Assembly (NCBI RefSeq): GCF_023091745.1
Contig: NC_068910.1
Coordinates: forward strand, 93,190,170 to 93,254,169
Length of the DNA: 64,000 nucleotides
Reading direction: 5' to 3'
DNA from: Budorcas taxicolor
Lineage: Eukaryota; Chordata; Mammalia; Artiodactyla; Bovidae
In this document: positions 22,341 through 33,468 of the stretch, one piece after another
Layout: each line of letters begins with the position of its first letter
Numbering within the stretch: the first letter of the stretch is position 1
Position numbers and translations under genes: made by a program
Notes under the pieces: model-generated
Database searches by the model: none
Seen by the model: the letters and a program-made list of their open reading frames with translations, nothing else
Told to the model about the DNA's origin: nothing

Positions 22341-22892
22341 TGAAATAAAAAAATCATTTTTTATAAAGTAAGTAGACTTCCTTCATGCCAAGAAAGTAGT
22401 ATATTTCAATAACATAAAGGCTTACATAATTGTTCTCTTTGCATTAACTGTAGATTTTTAAGAGTTTTGTGTTACACTTTTGGTTTAGGTTGTATTATCT
22501 ACTTTGTAGGAGGTAGTGGAAAAATACGATAAATATTTCAAAAGATTAGAAAAGGAGTGAGTATAAATATGTCTCAACCCCATTTTCCCAGATTTTCTTC
22601 TCAGCAATAGCTATATTATCAACTTCTTATGGTCCATTTAGAAATAAGTTTTACAAATAATATAAGTATTAAAAAAATTTTCAAGTGGATCTCCTGTCAT
22701 ACCAAGTAAAGGAAGTATATTTTAATAGCATATAGATCTCCATAATTACTTGTTCTCTCTAAACATGGGATTTGACTCTTTGCTTAATTTGAAGTGTATT
22801 CTGCAATATATTTTTTAAATCTACTTTCTTGTATATTAACAAAATTTTAAGATATTTATTGTAATAAATAAATATATTCTAAAATATTTCAA
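22341..22892. repeat. Anonymous stretch holding a diverged direct duplication
   Basis: About 90 bp at 22370-22460 (gtagacttccttcatgccaag..) is clearly related to 22685-22775 (gtggatctcctgtcataccaag..), including 'cataattgttctct' and 'cataattacttgttctct'. Divergence is high. The family is unknown. Confidence 0.55.
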
Positions 22893-22974
22893 TGTTTCCC
22901 AGCATCAGGGTCTTTTCAAGTAAGTCAATTCTTCTCATTAGATGGCCAAAGTATTGGAGTTTCAGCTTCAGCAT
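22893..22974 (-). mobile_element. BovB internal fragment
   Basis: 'cccagcatcagggtcttttcaagtaagtcaattc..ggccaaagtattggagtttcagcttcagca' is a short piece of the C-terminal BovB coding region, minus strand. Neither element end is present. Confidence 0.85.
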
Positions 22975-23190
22975 AGTAATATATTTTCCTATTTCTTAAA
23001 CATTTAGTGAGTTAGGATTTGAAGGAGTGGTTGAGAATAAAAATATCAACTGTCACTTTGTCCTAAACCTTGGAAAAATAGTGTTAATTAAATTCTATTT
23101 CATAAAATTATACATAACTCTGATATTAGATAATGATGAATTAAATATATCATCTGTGGAATTTTCAGTTAATTTACTATCTTTACCTGT

Positions 23191-23252
23191 GTGCTGTGCT
23201 TAGTTCTTCAGTCATATTCAACTCTTTGTGACCCCCATGATGTAGCCTGTGT
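23191..23252 (-). mobile_element. Bov-A/Bov-tA SINE fragment
   Basis: 'gtgctgtgcttagttcttcagtcatattcaactctttgtgacccc' matches the SINE tail half. It adjoins the next BovB. Confidence 0.7.
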
Positions 23253-24682
23253 AGATACTGTTAAAGCACTGCACTCAGTGTGCCAATAAATTTGGAGAAC
23301 TCAGTGTGTCCACAGGACTGGAAAAGGTGCATTTTCATTCTGATCCCAAAGAAGGGTGAAGGTGAAGTTGCTCAGCTGTGTCCGACTCTTTGCGACCCTG
23401 TGAACTGTAGCCTACCAGGCTCCTCCGTCCATGGGATTTTCCAGGCAATAGTACTGGAGTGGATTGCCATTTCCTTCTCCAGGGGATCTTCCCGACCCAG
23501 GGATCGAACCCAGGCCTCCCTCATTGGAGGTAGATGCTTTAACCTCTGAGCCACCAGAAGGGTAATGCCAGAAAATATTCAAACTACCATACAATTCTGC
23601 TGATTTCACAAGCTAGCAAGGTAATGCTCAAAATCCTTCAAGCTAGGCTCCACCAGTACCTGACCCAAGAATTTCTAGATGTATAATCTGGACTTAAAAA
23701 AGGCATAGGAACCAGAAATTGCCAACATCCCCTGGATCATAGAAAAAGCAAGAGAACTCCAGAAAAACATCTGCTTCATTGCCTATACTAAATCATTTGA
23801 CTGTGTGTATCACAAAAACCTGTGGGAAATTCTTAAAAACGTGAGAAGAGCAGAGCACTTTATCTGCCTCATGTGAAACCTTATAAAGGTCAAGAAGCAA
23901 CAGTTAGAACAGTTAGGGCATGGAACAATGAACTGGTTCAAATTTTGGAAAGGAGAACATGACTATCTACTGTCACCCTAGTTATTTAACTTCTATGCAG
24001 AGTACATCATGGGAAATTACAGGCTGGATGAAGCACAAGCTGGAATCAGGATTGCCAGGAGAAATATCAAAAATCTCAGATATGCAGATGACACCAATCT
24101 AATGGCAGAAAGTGAAGAGGAACTAAAGAGCCTCTTGATGAAGGTGAGTTAAAAAACTGGCTTAAAGCTCAGCATTCAAAAAAACTAAGATCATGTCACC
24201 AGGTCCTGTCTCTTCTTGGTGGGGAAAAAAATGGAAACACTGGCAGACTTTATTTTTTTGTGCTCCAAAATCACTGTGAATGCTGCCTGTAGCTATGAAA
24301 TTAGAAGATGCTTACTCCTTGGAAGAATAGCTCTGACAAACCTAGATAGTGTATTAAAAAGCAAGGAGATTAAACCAGTCAATCCTAAATGAAATCAACT
24401 TTGAATATTCACTTGGAAGGACTGATGCTGAAGCTGAAACTCCAATACTTCAGCCACCTAATGGGAAGAGCTGACTCATGGAAAAGACCCTGACACTAGG
24501 AAAGATTGAAGGCAGGGAGAGAAGGGGACAACAGAGGATAGATGATTGGATGGCATCACCAAATCAAAGGACATGAGGTGGATCAAACTCCAGAAGATGT
24601 TGAAGGACACGGAAGCCTGGCATGCAGTAATTCATGGGGTCCCAAAGATTCAGACAAGACTTAGCAACTGAAAAATGACAAC
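23253..24682 (+). mobile_element. BovB LINE with SINE insertion and internal deletion
   Basis: A forward BovB starts within the RT N-terminal region (VPINLENS..QDWKRCIFILIPKKG-like). It covers FIDYTK-like, YADD (LRYADDTNLMAESEEELKSLL near 24080) and GSKIT-like segments, then the 3' tail at 24682. A Bov-tA splits it at 23358-23555. Near 24357-24372 the text jumps from 'tattaaaaagca' to 'aggagattaaaccagtc', deleting a few hundred bp of the C-terminal region across a short GCA/AGGAG homology. It has many stops. Confidence 0.92.
23358..23555 (-). mobile_element. Bov-tA SINE inside BovB, 8-bp TSD
   Basis: A reverse Bov-tA with an agaagggt duplication at 23350-23357 and 23556-23563. The BovB reading (ILIPKKG..NARKYS-like) continues on the right, confirming the insertion. 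The hybrid frame at 23280-23549 is therefore an artefact of the insertion and not a gene. Confidence 0.95.
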
Positions 24683-24685
24683 AAC

Positions 24686-24713
24686 ATCTATCTATCTATC
24701 TATCTATCTATCT
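24686..24713. repeat. (ATCT)n microsatellite at BovB tail
   Basis: About seven tetranucleotide units directly follow the BovB 3' end, a common position for microsatellites seeded by LINE tails. Confidence 0.95.
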
Positions 24714-24982
24714 ACCTGAAGGAATCTCAAATACAGGCATTTCAGTTGAGTAGAAGTGAGTTGCTTGTACTGCATTCACTGTGTCTTATTATCAACATTC
24801 TACTCATTGTGGTTCTCATGTATCTCTTTAAACTAATGTTCTGATTGTATTCCTCTTCCTGACATCGATACCCACTCTCACAGATTTCTTGAATTTATGT
24901 CTAAGTGATATATGGGTATACATAAATATATAACATACTGTATGGAGTTTATTTATATAAAATTTAATGTTTTCTCACTTCT

Positions 24983-25297
24983 CAGTTCAGTTCAGTCACT
25001 CAGTCGTGTCCGACTCTTTGTGACCCCATGAATCGCAGCACGCCAGGCCTCGCTGTCCATCACCATCTCCCGGAGTTCACTCAGACTCACATCCATCCAG
25101 TCAGTGATGCCATCCAGCCATCTCATTCTCTGTTGTCCCCTTCTTCTCCTGCCCCCAATCCCTCCCAGCATCAGAGTCTTTTCCAATGAGTCAACTCTTC
25201 GCATGAGGTGGCCAAAGTACTGGAGCTTCAGCTTTAGCATCATTCCTTCCAAAGAAATCCCAGGGCTGATCTCCTTCAGAATGCATTGGTTGGATAG
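24983..25297 (-). mobile_element. BovB 3' fragment
   Basis: From the inverted tail repeat 'ctcagttcagttcagtcactc' to 'ctccttcagaatgcattggttggat'. The open frame 24992-25252 gives the standard C-terminus (MLKLKLQYFGHLMRRVDSLEKT..MRWLDGITDWMDVSLSELREMV..). It looks young because the C-terminal frame is unbroken. Confidence 0.93.
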
Positions 25298-25614
25298 GTG
25301 TAAGGTAATATATCTCTGAGACTTTAATTTGTACTAATATATCTCTGCCTACTCATAAGATTATATATCTTTCTAAATATTGTTGGCTATTTGAATTTTC
25401 ATTTATAAAATAATTATTCATTTTCTGATAGTTTTTATTTGATCTCTTTTGAAGTAATTATGTATTCTTTTCTGTTGGTGTTTTGTTTTCAATACTGCAA
25501 TGATTGCTCCTGTTAACTTTGTCAATATATTTCAGTAATGAGATATTAATTTGATCTAGTTCATTTACATATATAAATATGCATAATATATTATATACAT
25601 ACTATGCCATACTG

Positions 25615-25722
25615 CCATGCTGAGTCGCTTCAGTTGTGTCCGACTCTGTGTGACCCCTGGACAGCTGCCCACCAGGCTCCCCTATCCAAGGGATACTGGA
25701 GTGAGCTGCCATTGCCTTCTTC
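25615..25722 (-). mobile_element. Bov-A monomer SINE
   Basis: 'gctgagtcgcttcagttgtgtccgactctgtgtgacccc..' to '..gtgagctgccattgccttcttc'. It is a single unit within TA-rich sequence. Confidence 0.9.
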
Positions 25723-25914
25723 ATATATACATATATAATTATATGGTATATATTTATATATATATATACACATATATAATTTAATTTTGGATTTTGAGAA
25801 TCTTGTTGAGTATCTTTCTCGATCTTTTAGTAAAAGTATTCCTATACGTTTTTCTATTGATTTTGTTGTTTTAATTTCATAGTCAAAGTAATATGGACTT
25901 TTGTTTCATGTGAT

Positions 25915-26340
25915 TGGAGATAGACTGCTAATTTTACTTTTCTTTATCAATTATTTTCCATTGCTATGTGACATCACAAACATAGATATATCAAAGTCCA
26001 AAATACTTCTTTTTCTGGGCTCTTTGTTATGTCCAAAAGTCTCACTGTCTCTGTGCCAACACTATAGAGTTTTATTGCTCCAGCTTTGCAGCATAAATAT
26101 CTTAAATATCTGGTGGAGCAGGCTTCATTCCCTCAACGCCACCCTATGGTATAATTTTTACAAAATAGTTTTTATTGATCCATGGGTACTTATAATTGCT
26201 TATTAATTTAGAAGTATTTCCTCAGAATCCTTCAAAAATTCTACTTGTTTAATAGACGGTATTTCATTGAGTTTTATAATAATTGGGGGAAATATGTATC
26301 CCTACGTTATTAGTCTCAGTTCCAATATAGCATTTTTGCT
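25915..26340 (-). mobile_element. Ancient L1 ORF2 relic, antisense
   Basis: The order 'tgtgccaacactatagagttttattgctccagctttgcagc', 'atatctggtggagcaggcttc', 'cttcaaaaattctac', 'ttcattgagttttataataa' follows the antisense of the L1 ORF2 C-terminal region. It is strongly diverged and no frame survives. Confidence 0.55.
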
Positions 26341-26430
26341 TTATTTAAATTTTTAGAAGTAAGTCTGAATGGAGTTTGAAAATGTCACCCAAGTCTCTGT
26401 GGACTCCCTATTCTACCCCTAGATCCATTA

Positions 26431-26697
26431 TGCTGCTGCTGCTGCTAAGTCGCTTCAGTCGTGTCCGACTCTTTGCGACCCCATACACGGCAGCCCACCA
26501 GGCTCGCCCATCCCTGGGATTCTCCAGGCAAGAACACTGGAGTGGGTTGCCATTTCCTTCTCCAATGCACGAAAGTGAAAAGTGAAAGTGAGGTTGCTCA
26601 GTCGTGTCTGACTCTTAGCGACCCCATGGACTGCAGCCTACCAGGCTCCTCTGTCCATGGGATTTTCCAGGCAAGAGTACAGGAGTGGGGTGCCATT
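26431..26697 (-). mobile_element. Bov-A2 dimeric SINE
   Basis: It starts with the (tgc)n run 'tgctgctgctgctgctaagtcgc', the inverted 3' end, continues through both monomers joined by 'acgaaagtgaaaagtgaaagtg', and ends at 'gagtggggtgcc'. Very close to consensus. A 6-bp ccatta word flanks both sides and may be part of a TSD. Confidence 0.95.
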
Positions 26698-26856
26698 ACA
26701 TGTTGTTCTTTCCACTAGGAAGAGCTACCCATCATACTTTGTCCAGCTAATTTCTATTCTTTATATAGGGATCATCATAAATACATATTTCCTCAGGGTT
26801 ACCATTTCTTTAAAGCTAACTATATAAAATGCCCATCTTCATATTCAATAAGTATT

Positions 26857-26990
26857 TGTTGTTATTGTTGTTTAGTTGCCAAGTCATGTCCGACTCTTTT
26901 GCAACCCCATGGACTGTAGCCCACCAGGCTCCTTTGTGCATGGAATTTTCCAGGCAAGAATACTGGAGTGGGTTGTCATTTCCTTCTCCA
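26857..26990 (-). mobile_element. Bov-tA SINE, 5'-truncated
   Basis: The tail 'gttgttattgttgtttagttgccaagtc' through 'gagtgggttgtcatttccttctcc'. The tRNA-like head is missing. Confidence 0.9.
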
Positions 26991-27204
26991 TCACTAAAGT
27001 ATAATTTATTAAAATACTGCTCTCATGGTACTTGGTACCACCAAAGGTCATCATTCTTGACAAAATAATGTAGAATATACTCGTAAATACTACTGGATAC
27101 AGTTTCAGGAGTTAATTCATATCTTTTTTACCCTCAAATGCTCTCAACAAAGACATGAAGATTAAAATATTGAAGTTAGTAAAATGCAGTCTCAAGAAAA
27201 ACAT

Positions 27205-27349
27205 AGTAATATGCTTACTCTGTGCCAGACAATTGACACATAGATCTAAATAATTATACAATAATATAATAATTATACATATATTTTACATAATTATATA
27301 ATACATAAATGTGTTATATATAGTGGCAAAATTATAAAGTGCTCATTTC
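27205..27349 (+). mobile_element. MIR SINE, left part
   Basis: 'atatgcttactctgtgccagacaattgacac' matches the MIR core upstream region, followed by an AT-rich stretch. The MIR resumes beyond the BovB at 27683. Confidence 0.65.
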
Positions 27350-27356
27350 CCAGGAG

Positions 27357-27675
27357 ATCCAACCAGTCCCTTCTAAAGGAGATCAGCCCTGGGTGTTCTT
27401 TGGAAGGAAAAATGCTAAAGCTGCAACTCCAGTACTTTGGCCACATCAGGCGAAGAGCTGACTCATTGGAAAAGACTCTGATGCTGGGAGGGATTGGGGG
27501 CAGGAGGAAAAGGGGACGACAGAGGATGAGATGGCTGGATGGCATCACCGACTCGATGGACGTGAGTTTGAGTGAACTCTGGGAGTCGGTGATGGACAGG
27601 GAGGCCTGGCGTGCTGCAATTCATGGGGTCGCAGAGTCAGAAACAACTGAGCAACTGAACTGAACTGAACTGAAT
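27357..27675 (+). mobile_element. BovB 3' fragment inserted in MIR, 7-bp TSD
   Basis: It runs from 'atccaaccagtcccttctaaagg' to the tail 'aactgaactgaactgaat' and is flanked by ccaggag at 27350-27356 and 27676-27682. The frame 27400-27663 is open (MEGKMLKLQLQYFGHIRRRADSLEKTLMLGGIGGRRKRGRQRMRWLDGITDSMDVSLSELWESV..), so it is a young copy. Confidence 0.93.
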
Positions 27676-27682
27676 CCAGGAG

Positions 27683-27880
27683 TTTTAAATATATTAATAC
27701 AATCATTATGGCAACTCTATGAGGTAGGTACTATTATTATCATACCCAGTTTGTAAAAATTGAGAAAGAAAATTGAAATTAACTAAATTATTCAGGTCAC
27801 ACTGCTGAAAAGTGGTGAAGCTAATAGTTATATCTTACAGTGTGGCTTGAAGTCTATACTTTTAAGCATTTTGCACTTTT
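27683..27880 (+). mobile_element. MIR SINE, right part
   Basis: 'tggcaactctatgaggtaggtactattattatcatacccagtttgtaaaaattgagaaag' and 'ggtcacactgctgaaaagtgg' are classic MIR 3' text. MIR elements predate ruminants, consistent with the BovB having landed in an old MIR. Confidence 0.85.
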
Positions 27881-30800
27881 GTTTTTCACTGTAGGTTCCA
27901 TATTAGTTAATATTCACCATAACCTGGCATAGTAAATAAAACATTGAATTCATTTTATAAATGAGGAATCTCAGAATTCATGTTTAAAAAGGCACATACA
28001 TTTCTGAAGTACTTAGACCTGTCAAACTTTATATACCAACAGTTATTAGGTAAATGAGAAGTCAATATTATATTATATCATGTAGAATATGATAATAAAA
28101 CACAGAAATTTTATTAATTTCTATATATTTTCAAAATACCATTGTTCATACTAATATGTGCTTTTCCTTGTTAGACTGCCAAGATCCAAAATGATAATTT
28201 CAAAAACTTCTCCATTATGGAACAACTCATGTGATTTTAAAAAGAATGTTAATTAACAATGAAAACATAAAATTTCAAAACCTCTTTTTAGCAACTTTTC
28301 TTAATCTATGCTTACTCCCACTGTTATTATAGGATTACAAAGCAAGTATTGAAAGGGGTACCTAATTTAATAATTGAATATTAGATTCCCTAGATATTGT
28401 CTAAATATTAAAATCCTAGAAGATTATAAAATATAAAATTTTCATGTGTCCTGAGCACAAAACTGACTTTCTTCATCACTCAGAGAAAGCCGTCTAAATC
28501 CAAAGTCTTTAGCTCATGTCTGTTCTGAAGTATGGGAATTTAGGGTAAAACAATAGTATTAAGAATTGCATACAAATTTAATAAATTGTTAGGTTTGTTC
28601 AGCAAGGATTTGTTTTGAGGTAAAGATATGTAAGGTCTTACATATTGCCACAAAATAATTATTAAAACATTCTTTGAAGTTCAGATGTTTGCAATTCCAG
28701 AAATTATACTTTGACATGATATAAAACAACTTAAGTCATTTTAAGAACCTGCTGTAAAGTCTAAGATTGCAAAGAGTTCTTAATTTTAAATATATATATT
28801 TTCATTCATAGATGAAAAAGTACAACTTTTCAACATTTTTATCTCTTTTATAATCATTCTAACTCTTAATACAGGAAAGTACATGGAATATTAATGGCAG
28901 AAAAGAACACAACAGCCTAGTCTTAGTTTACTAAGTGATATCAGAAATTAAAGCAACAGCTAAGAGAATAACATCATATTCATGTTAACAAGAAAAAGTA
29001 GTAAACAATCTTTATCATAAAAAGAGGATTTTCTATGAAATATGAGTTATATCTTTACTATTCTCAACTGAATATTTGTATTCTCAACAGAAGTTCATTT
29101 TATTCCTAAATGTAAACTTTACATTTTATTTTTTCCACGTTTTAGTATAAAAGTTTCCAAACATGCATGAAACTTAAAATAACCACTCAGTATATATACC
29201 ATATACCCACCACCTCTTAAATAATGGTTAGATTTTGTTATGTTTCCTTTACGATCCACCTATCATTCTTCAAATTATGATAAATATATATATTATTCTT
29301 CGATCATCATTTTTTGATGTATTTCACATAGTTTATTTCCATGTACTTTAGACTGCATATATAAAATTGTAATGTTTCTGGGAGCAAAATTTACTTGCAG
29401 TGATATGCACAAAAATTAAATGCATCTAAGTACAATTTTAAGATGCCTTAGTCTGTCTGCTCTAAGTTTTGCATCCTCATCTTACACCAGATGTCCCTGT
29501 TTCACTATAATTCATATAAACTAAATGAGAGAAATCACAGAGAATCCTGTTGTTTCCCCAGCCCTTAGCCAATATGATGCTTATTCTTATCGGGATACTA
29601 ATATGTCATTTAGGTTTGTATGAGGCTGTTCTCTGTCACATTCTTACAAGAATATTGAACCGAAGCAGCCAGCCATCAGCATTAGTTGGAACAGAGGAAA
29701 ATAGATACAACACAAAAATGCCAAAGCATAATATAATTAATCCCTAAATGAAAGGTCATTTATAATTTAGGTAAACAAAGTGACATTGCTAAAATTAATA
29801 ACTGGGACTTCATACATAGGATCTATTTTCCTGACAAAAGCTAGCCTATCTCTACTTGAGTTGTATTAAAATGTGCTATTAAAGACAACTTTGTTAGCCT
29901 AAAGACATGGAACATTGCTAATGTGAAATGTTGCCTTAGGTTTATAAACGATAACACTTGACTTTAACAGGCTATCCTATAAAATCAATTACCCTGCTCT
30001 AAATAAAATTTTAGTGGCTTTATAAATAATTTAAACTAATGGATATATAGTACCTGAATATTTCCAGTGGCCTCAATAATGTTTTTGTCATTGAAGTCTT
30101 ATATCTTCATTAAAAGCCATTTTTCATAGAATTGAAAAAATGTTAAAACAGTGTCTACAATTTAAATACCTACAAAACATGCCACTTCTTTCATTATCTA
30201 GATAGTCCTATAATCAGACAATGTTAACAGAAGTTAGAGCCAAACCACCCCATCACAATTCTTTCTGTGTTTAGGGGAGCTCACAATAAACATAAAAAAT
30301 ATCTCTATCATACCTTAAGGAAAAAATATGTTCTAAGATATCAGAATGACTCAAACTCTTAATGAATATGAAACACCATTAGGTGAAACTGTAGTTTGCT
30401 TATATGTATAATATGAGCTGAATAATAATGTCAGTATGATGATCCAACTCTTATATGTTATCAACAGTTAAAAGATGCCAAGAAGTTAGACAAGGGCCGT
30501 TTACAAATAAAGTACTAAACTTAACAGTTTATCATTTAATTTCAAAAGGGGATATTCCAAGTATTTAGAACTTAAATATTTGCTATTTTATGAATTATAA
30601 TTCTCCATAACCATTTTTCTTTGCAATCTTTTACTTTTCAGTTATATTCAAAATAAGAGCAGTTCAGAAACATGAATTAAATATTCGAGACCATGAGACT
30701 GAGCTCCAGTGTTCTGTTTTACAGGTTCATGGTAGTCAGCTCAGAATTTTAAGTATGCAGTCTCTTTCACCATTGTAATCTATTGAATGTAATAAACTTT

Positions 30801-30935
30801 AAAATTCATTATTTTACTCCTGCTGTGAAGCTCCCACATTTCAAAACTATTTAAGTCAAACAATCTTCATCTTGTCTAATAATACCAAAATGAATGGGAA
30901 AAAATGGTGCCAAATAAAGTAATAGAAAGAGAAGA
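27881..30935. other. Long anonymous AT-rich stretch
   Basis: About 3 kb without a recognised young repeat or gene. The region around 29100-29450 ('ataccatatacccaccacctc..') may be an old L1-type relic. All reading frames are short. A short reverse SINE-tail piece occurs at 30936-30965. Confidence 0.45.
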
Positions 30936-30995
30936 AGTGAAGTGTTAGTTGCTCAGTTGTGTCAAAGAAAAGAGGATGACAATTGTTCATAATAC

Positions 30996-31203
30996 TGTTG
31001 TTGTTTAGTCACTAAGTCATGTCTGACTTTGTGACACTATGGACTATAGCCTGCCAGGCTCCTCTGTCCATGGCATTTCCTAAGCAAGAAAACTGGAGTG
31101 AGTTGCCATTTCCTTCTCCAGGGGATCTTCCCGACCCAGAGATCGAAACTCCATCTCCTGGTTGTCAGGCAGGTTCTTTACCACTGAACCACTGAGGAAG
31201 CCC
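30996..31203 (-). mobile_element. Bov-tA SINE
   Basis: It runs from 'gttgttgtttagtcactaagtc' to 'ccactgaggaagccc', a full-length reverse copy. The word gttcata occurs just before it (30985-30991) and just after it (31208 onward), a probable short TSD. Confidence 0.92.
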
Positions 31204-31759
31204 AGTCGTTCATATACCCATAGTTTTATTCCAATTTGGAACAATAGTGTATTCAAATGTAGGCTACAATAATAAAGCTTCTTTTTCAGTTACTAGAATT
31301 TTTCCTAAAATAATAAATTGAATATCCACTAAAAAATAACTGAAATGTGTTCTACCAGCAAAGGTTAACTATTATCTGAAACAAAGTAATAGTTGTTTTT
31401 TTTTTTTTTTTCTAATTTTTCTTTTAACTTTACTATGTTTATTCAGCAATGCTCTTCTAGGCAATGTGGCATTTCACTTTTAGTGAACAGCAGGAAAGGC
31501 TGTAGGAGGCAAAGCTCTATATGTTAATAGAAACTTTAAAATAGACCCCAAATAAAAGTGCTGCTCATTCATCCTTTCATGACTTTATCCTGAAAATGGT
31601 CTTTTGATTTAGTCTGTAAATGGATTTTGTAGTAAAGGCCAAGGCAAACTACCCTGCTTCAGAAGTTGATTTATTCATGAACCAAACCTAAGATATGGTC
31701 CTGTCCAATTCAGCCCAGAAAGGAAAATTCACCTCTGTATGGAAGTGGCCTTTGCCTCC
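31204..31759. other. Anonymous sequence with a T17 run
   Basis: Nothing is recognised. A T-run lies at about 31395-31411. Confidence 0.5.
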
Positions 31760-31767
31760 AGTTCAGT

Positions 31768-32115
31768 TCAATCGCTCAGTCGTGTCTGACTCTTTGCGAC
31801 CCCATGAATCACAGCACGCCAGGCCTCCCTGTCCATCACCATCTTCCAGAGTTCACTCAGACTCACGTCCATCAAATCAGTGATGCCATCCAGCCATTTC
31901 ATCCTCAGTCGTCCCCTTCTCCTCCTGCCCCCAATCCCTCCCAGCATCAGAGTCTTTTCCAATGAGTCAACTCTTCTCATGAGGTGGCCAAAGTACTGGA
32001 GCTTCAGCTTTAGCATCATTCTTCCAAAGAAATCCCAGGGCTGATCTCCTTCAGAATGGACTGGTTGGATCTCCCTGCAGACCAAGGGACTCTCAAGAAT
32101 CTTCTCCAACACCAC
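31768..32115 (-). pseudogene. BovB C-terminal region
   Basis: An open frame of 115 codons encodes the post-RT region of BovB: 'MLKLKLQYFGHLMRRVDSLEKT', 'MLGGIGGRRRRGRLRMKWLDGI' and 'MDVSLSELWKMVMDREAWRAVIHGVAKSQTRLSD'. It ends at the 3' tail. The function of this basic C-terminal segment is unknown to me. It is separated from the RT frame by frame shifts near 32040-32200, where a second frame (32016-32198: MVFPVVMYGCESWTVKN..) carries the intervening residues. Confidence 0.9.
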
Positions 32116-32216
32116 AGTTCAAAAGCATCAATTCTTTGGCACTCAGTGTTCTTCACAGTCCAACTCTCACATCCATACATGACCACTGGAAAAACCATAG
32201 CCTTGACTAGATGGAC

Positions 32217-33005
32217 CTAAGTCGGCAAAGTAATGTCTCTACTTTTGAATATGCTATCTAGGTTGGTCATAACCTTTCTTCCAATGAGTAAGCGTCTTTT
32301 AATTTCATGGCTGCAGTCACCATCTGCAGTGATTTTGGAGCCCAAAAAAATAAAGTCTGACACTGTTTCCAATGTTTCCCCATCTATTTCCCATGAAGTG
32401 ATGGGACTGGATGCCATGATCTTCGTTTTCTGAATGTTGAGCTTTAAGACAACTTTTTTGCTCTCCTCTTTCACTTTCATCAAGAGGCTCTTTAGTTCCT
32501 CTTCATTTTCTGCCATAAGGGTGGTGTCATCTGCATATCTGAGGTTATTGGTATTTCTCCCGGCAATCTTGATTCCAGCTTGTGTTTCTTTCAGTCCAGC
32601 GTTTCTCATGATGTACTCTGCATATAAGTTAAATAAGCAGGGTGACAAGATACAGCCTTGACGCACTCCTTTTCCTATTTGGAAACAGTCTGTTGTTCCA
32701 TGTCCAGTTCTAACTGTTGCTTCCTGACCTGCATACAGATTTCTCAAGAGGCAGGTTAGGTGGTCTGGTATTCCCATCTCTTTCAGAATTTTCCACAGTT
32801 TATTTTGATCCACACAGTCAAAGGCTTTGGTATAGTCAATAAAGAAGAAATAGATGTTTTTCTGGAACTCTCTTGCTTTTTCCATGATCCAGCAGATGTT
32901 GGCAATTTGATCTCTGGTTCCTCTGCCTTTTCTAAAACCAGCTTGAACATCAGGAAGCTCATGGTTCACATATTGCTGAAGCCTGGCTTGGAGAATTTTG
33001 AGCAT
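32217..33005 (-). pseudogene. BovB reverse transcriptase core
   Basis: An open frame of 262 codons. Motif A is FIDYTKAFD at residues 55-63. Motif B is GVRQGCILSP at 113-122. Motif C is the YADD active site at 157-160, with both aspartates present. LKLNIQKTK (187-195) and LGSKITADGD (221-230) follow, as expected for motifs D and E. This is the domain that copies LINE or SINE RNA at a nicked target. The active-site residues are intact, but the frame lacks the N-terminal fingers and the endonuclease in the same frame, so the protein could not act alone. Confidence 0.93.
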
Positions 33006-33468
33006 TACTTTACTAGCATGTGAGATGAATGCAATTGTGCGGTAGTTTGAGCATTCTTTGGCATTGCCTTTCTTTGGGATTCAAATGAAAACTGACCTTT
33101 TCCAGTCCTGTGGCCATTGCTGAGTTTTCCAAATTTGCTGGCATATTGAGTGCAGCACTTTCACAGCATCATCTTACAGGATTTGAAATAGCTCAACTGG
33201 AATTCCATCCCCTCCACTAACTTTGTTCATAGTGATGCTTTCTAAGGCTCACTTGACTTCACATTCCAGGATGTCTGGCTCTAGATGAGTGATCACACCA
33301 TCGTGATTATCCTGGTCATGAAGATCTTTTTTGTATAGTTCTTCTGTGTTATCTTACCACCTCTTCTTATCTCCTGCTTCTGTTAGGTCCATACCATTTC
33401 TCTCCTTTATCGAGCCCATCTTTGCATGAAATGTTCCCTTGGTATCTCTCATTTTCTTGAAGAGATCT
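33006..33468 (-). pseudogene. BovB linker and RT N-terminal region, broken
   Basis: Between the two large open frames the minus strand still reads as BovB ('..CQQIWKMRQ..', 'GGDGIP' type text near 33215) but is interrupted by stops and indels. This stretch decides that the element cannot produce a complete protein. Confidence 0.8.

Noticed and set aside
23280..23549. 89-codon plus-strand frame with SFSRGSSRPRDRTQ
   Set aside because: It is a fusion of BovB and an inserted reverse Bov-tA. The TSD at 23350/23556 proves the join is an insertion artefact.
24686..24713. Regularly spaced repeats as a CRISPR array
   Set aside because: It is a tetranucleotide microsatellite, and the window is mammalian.
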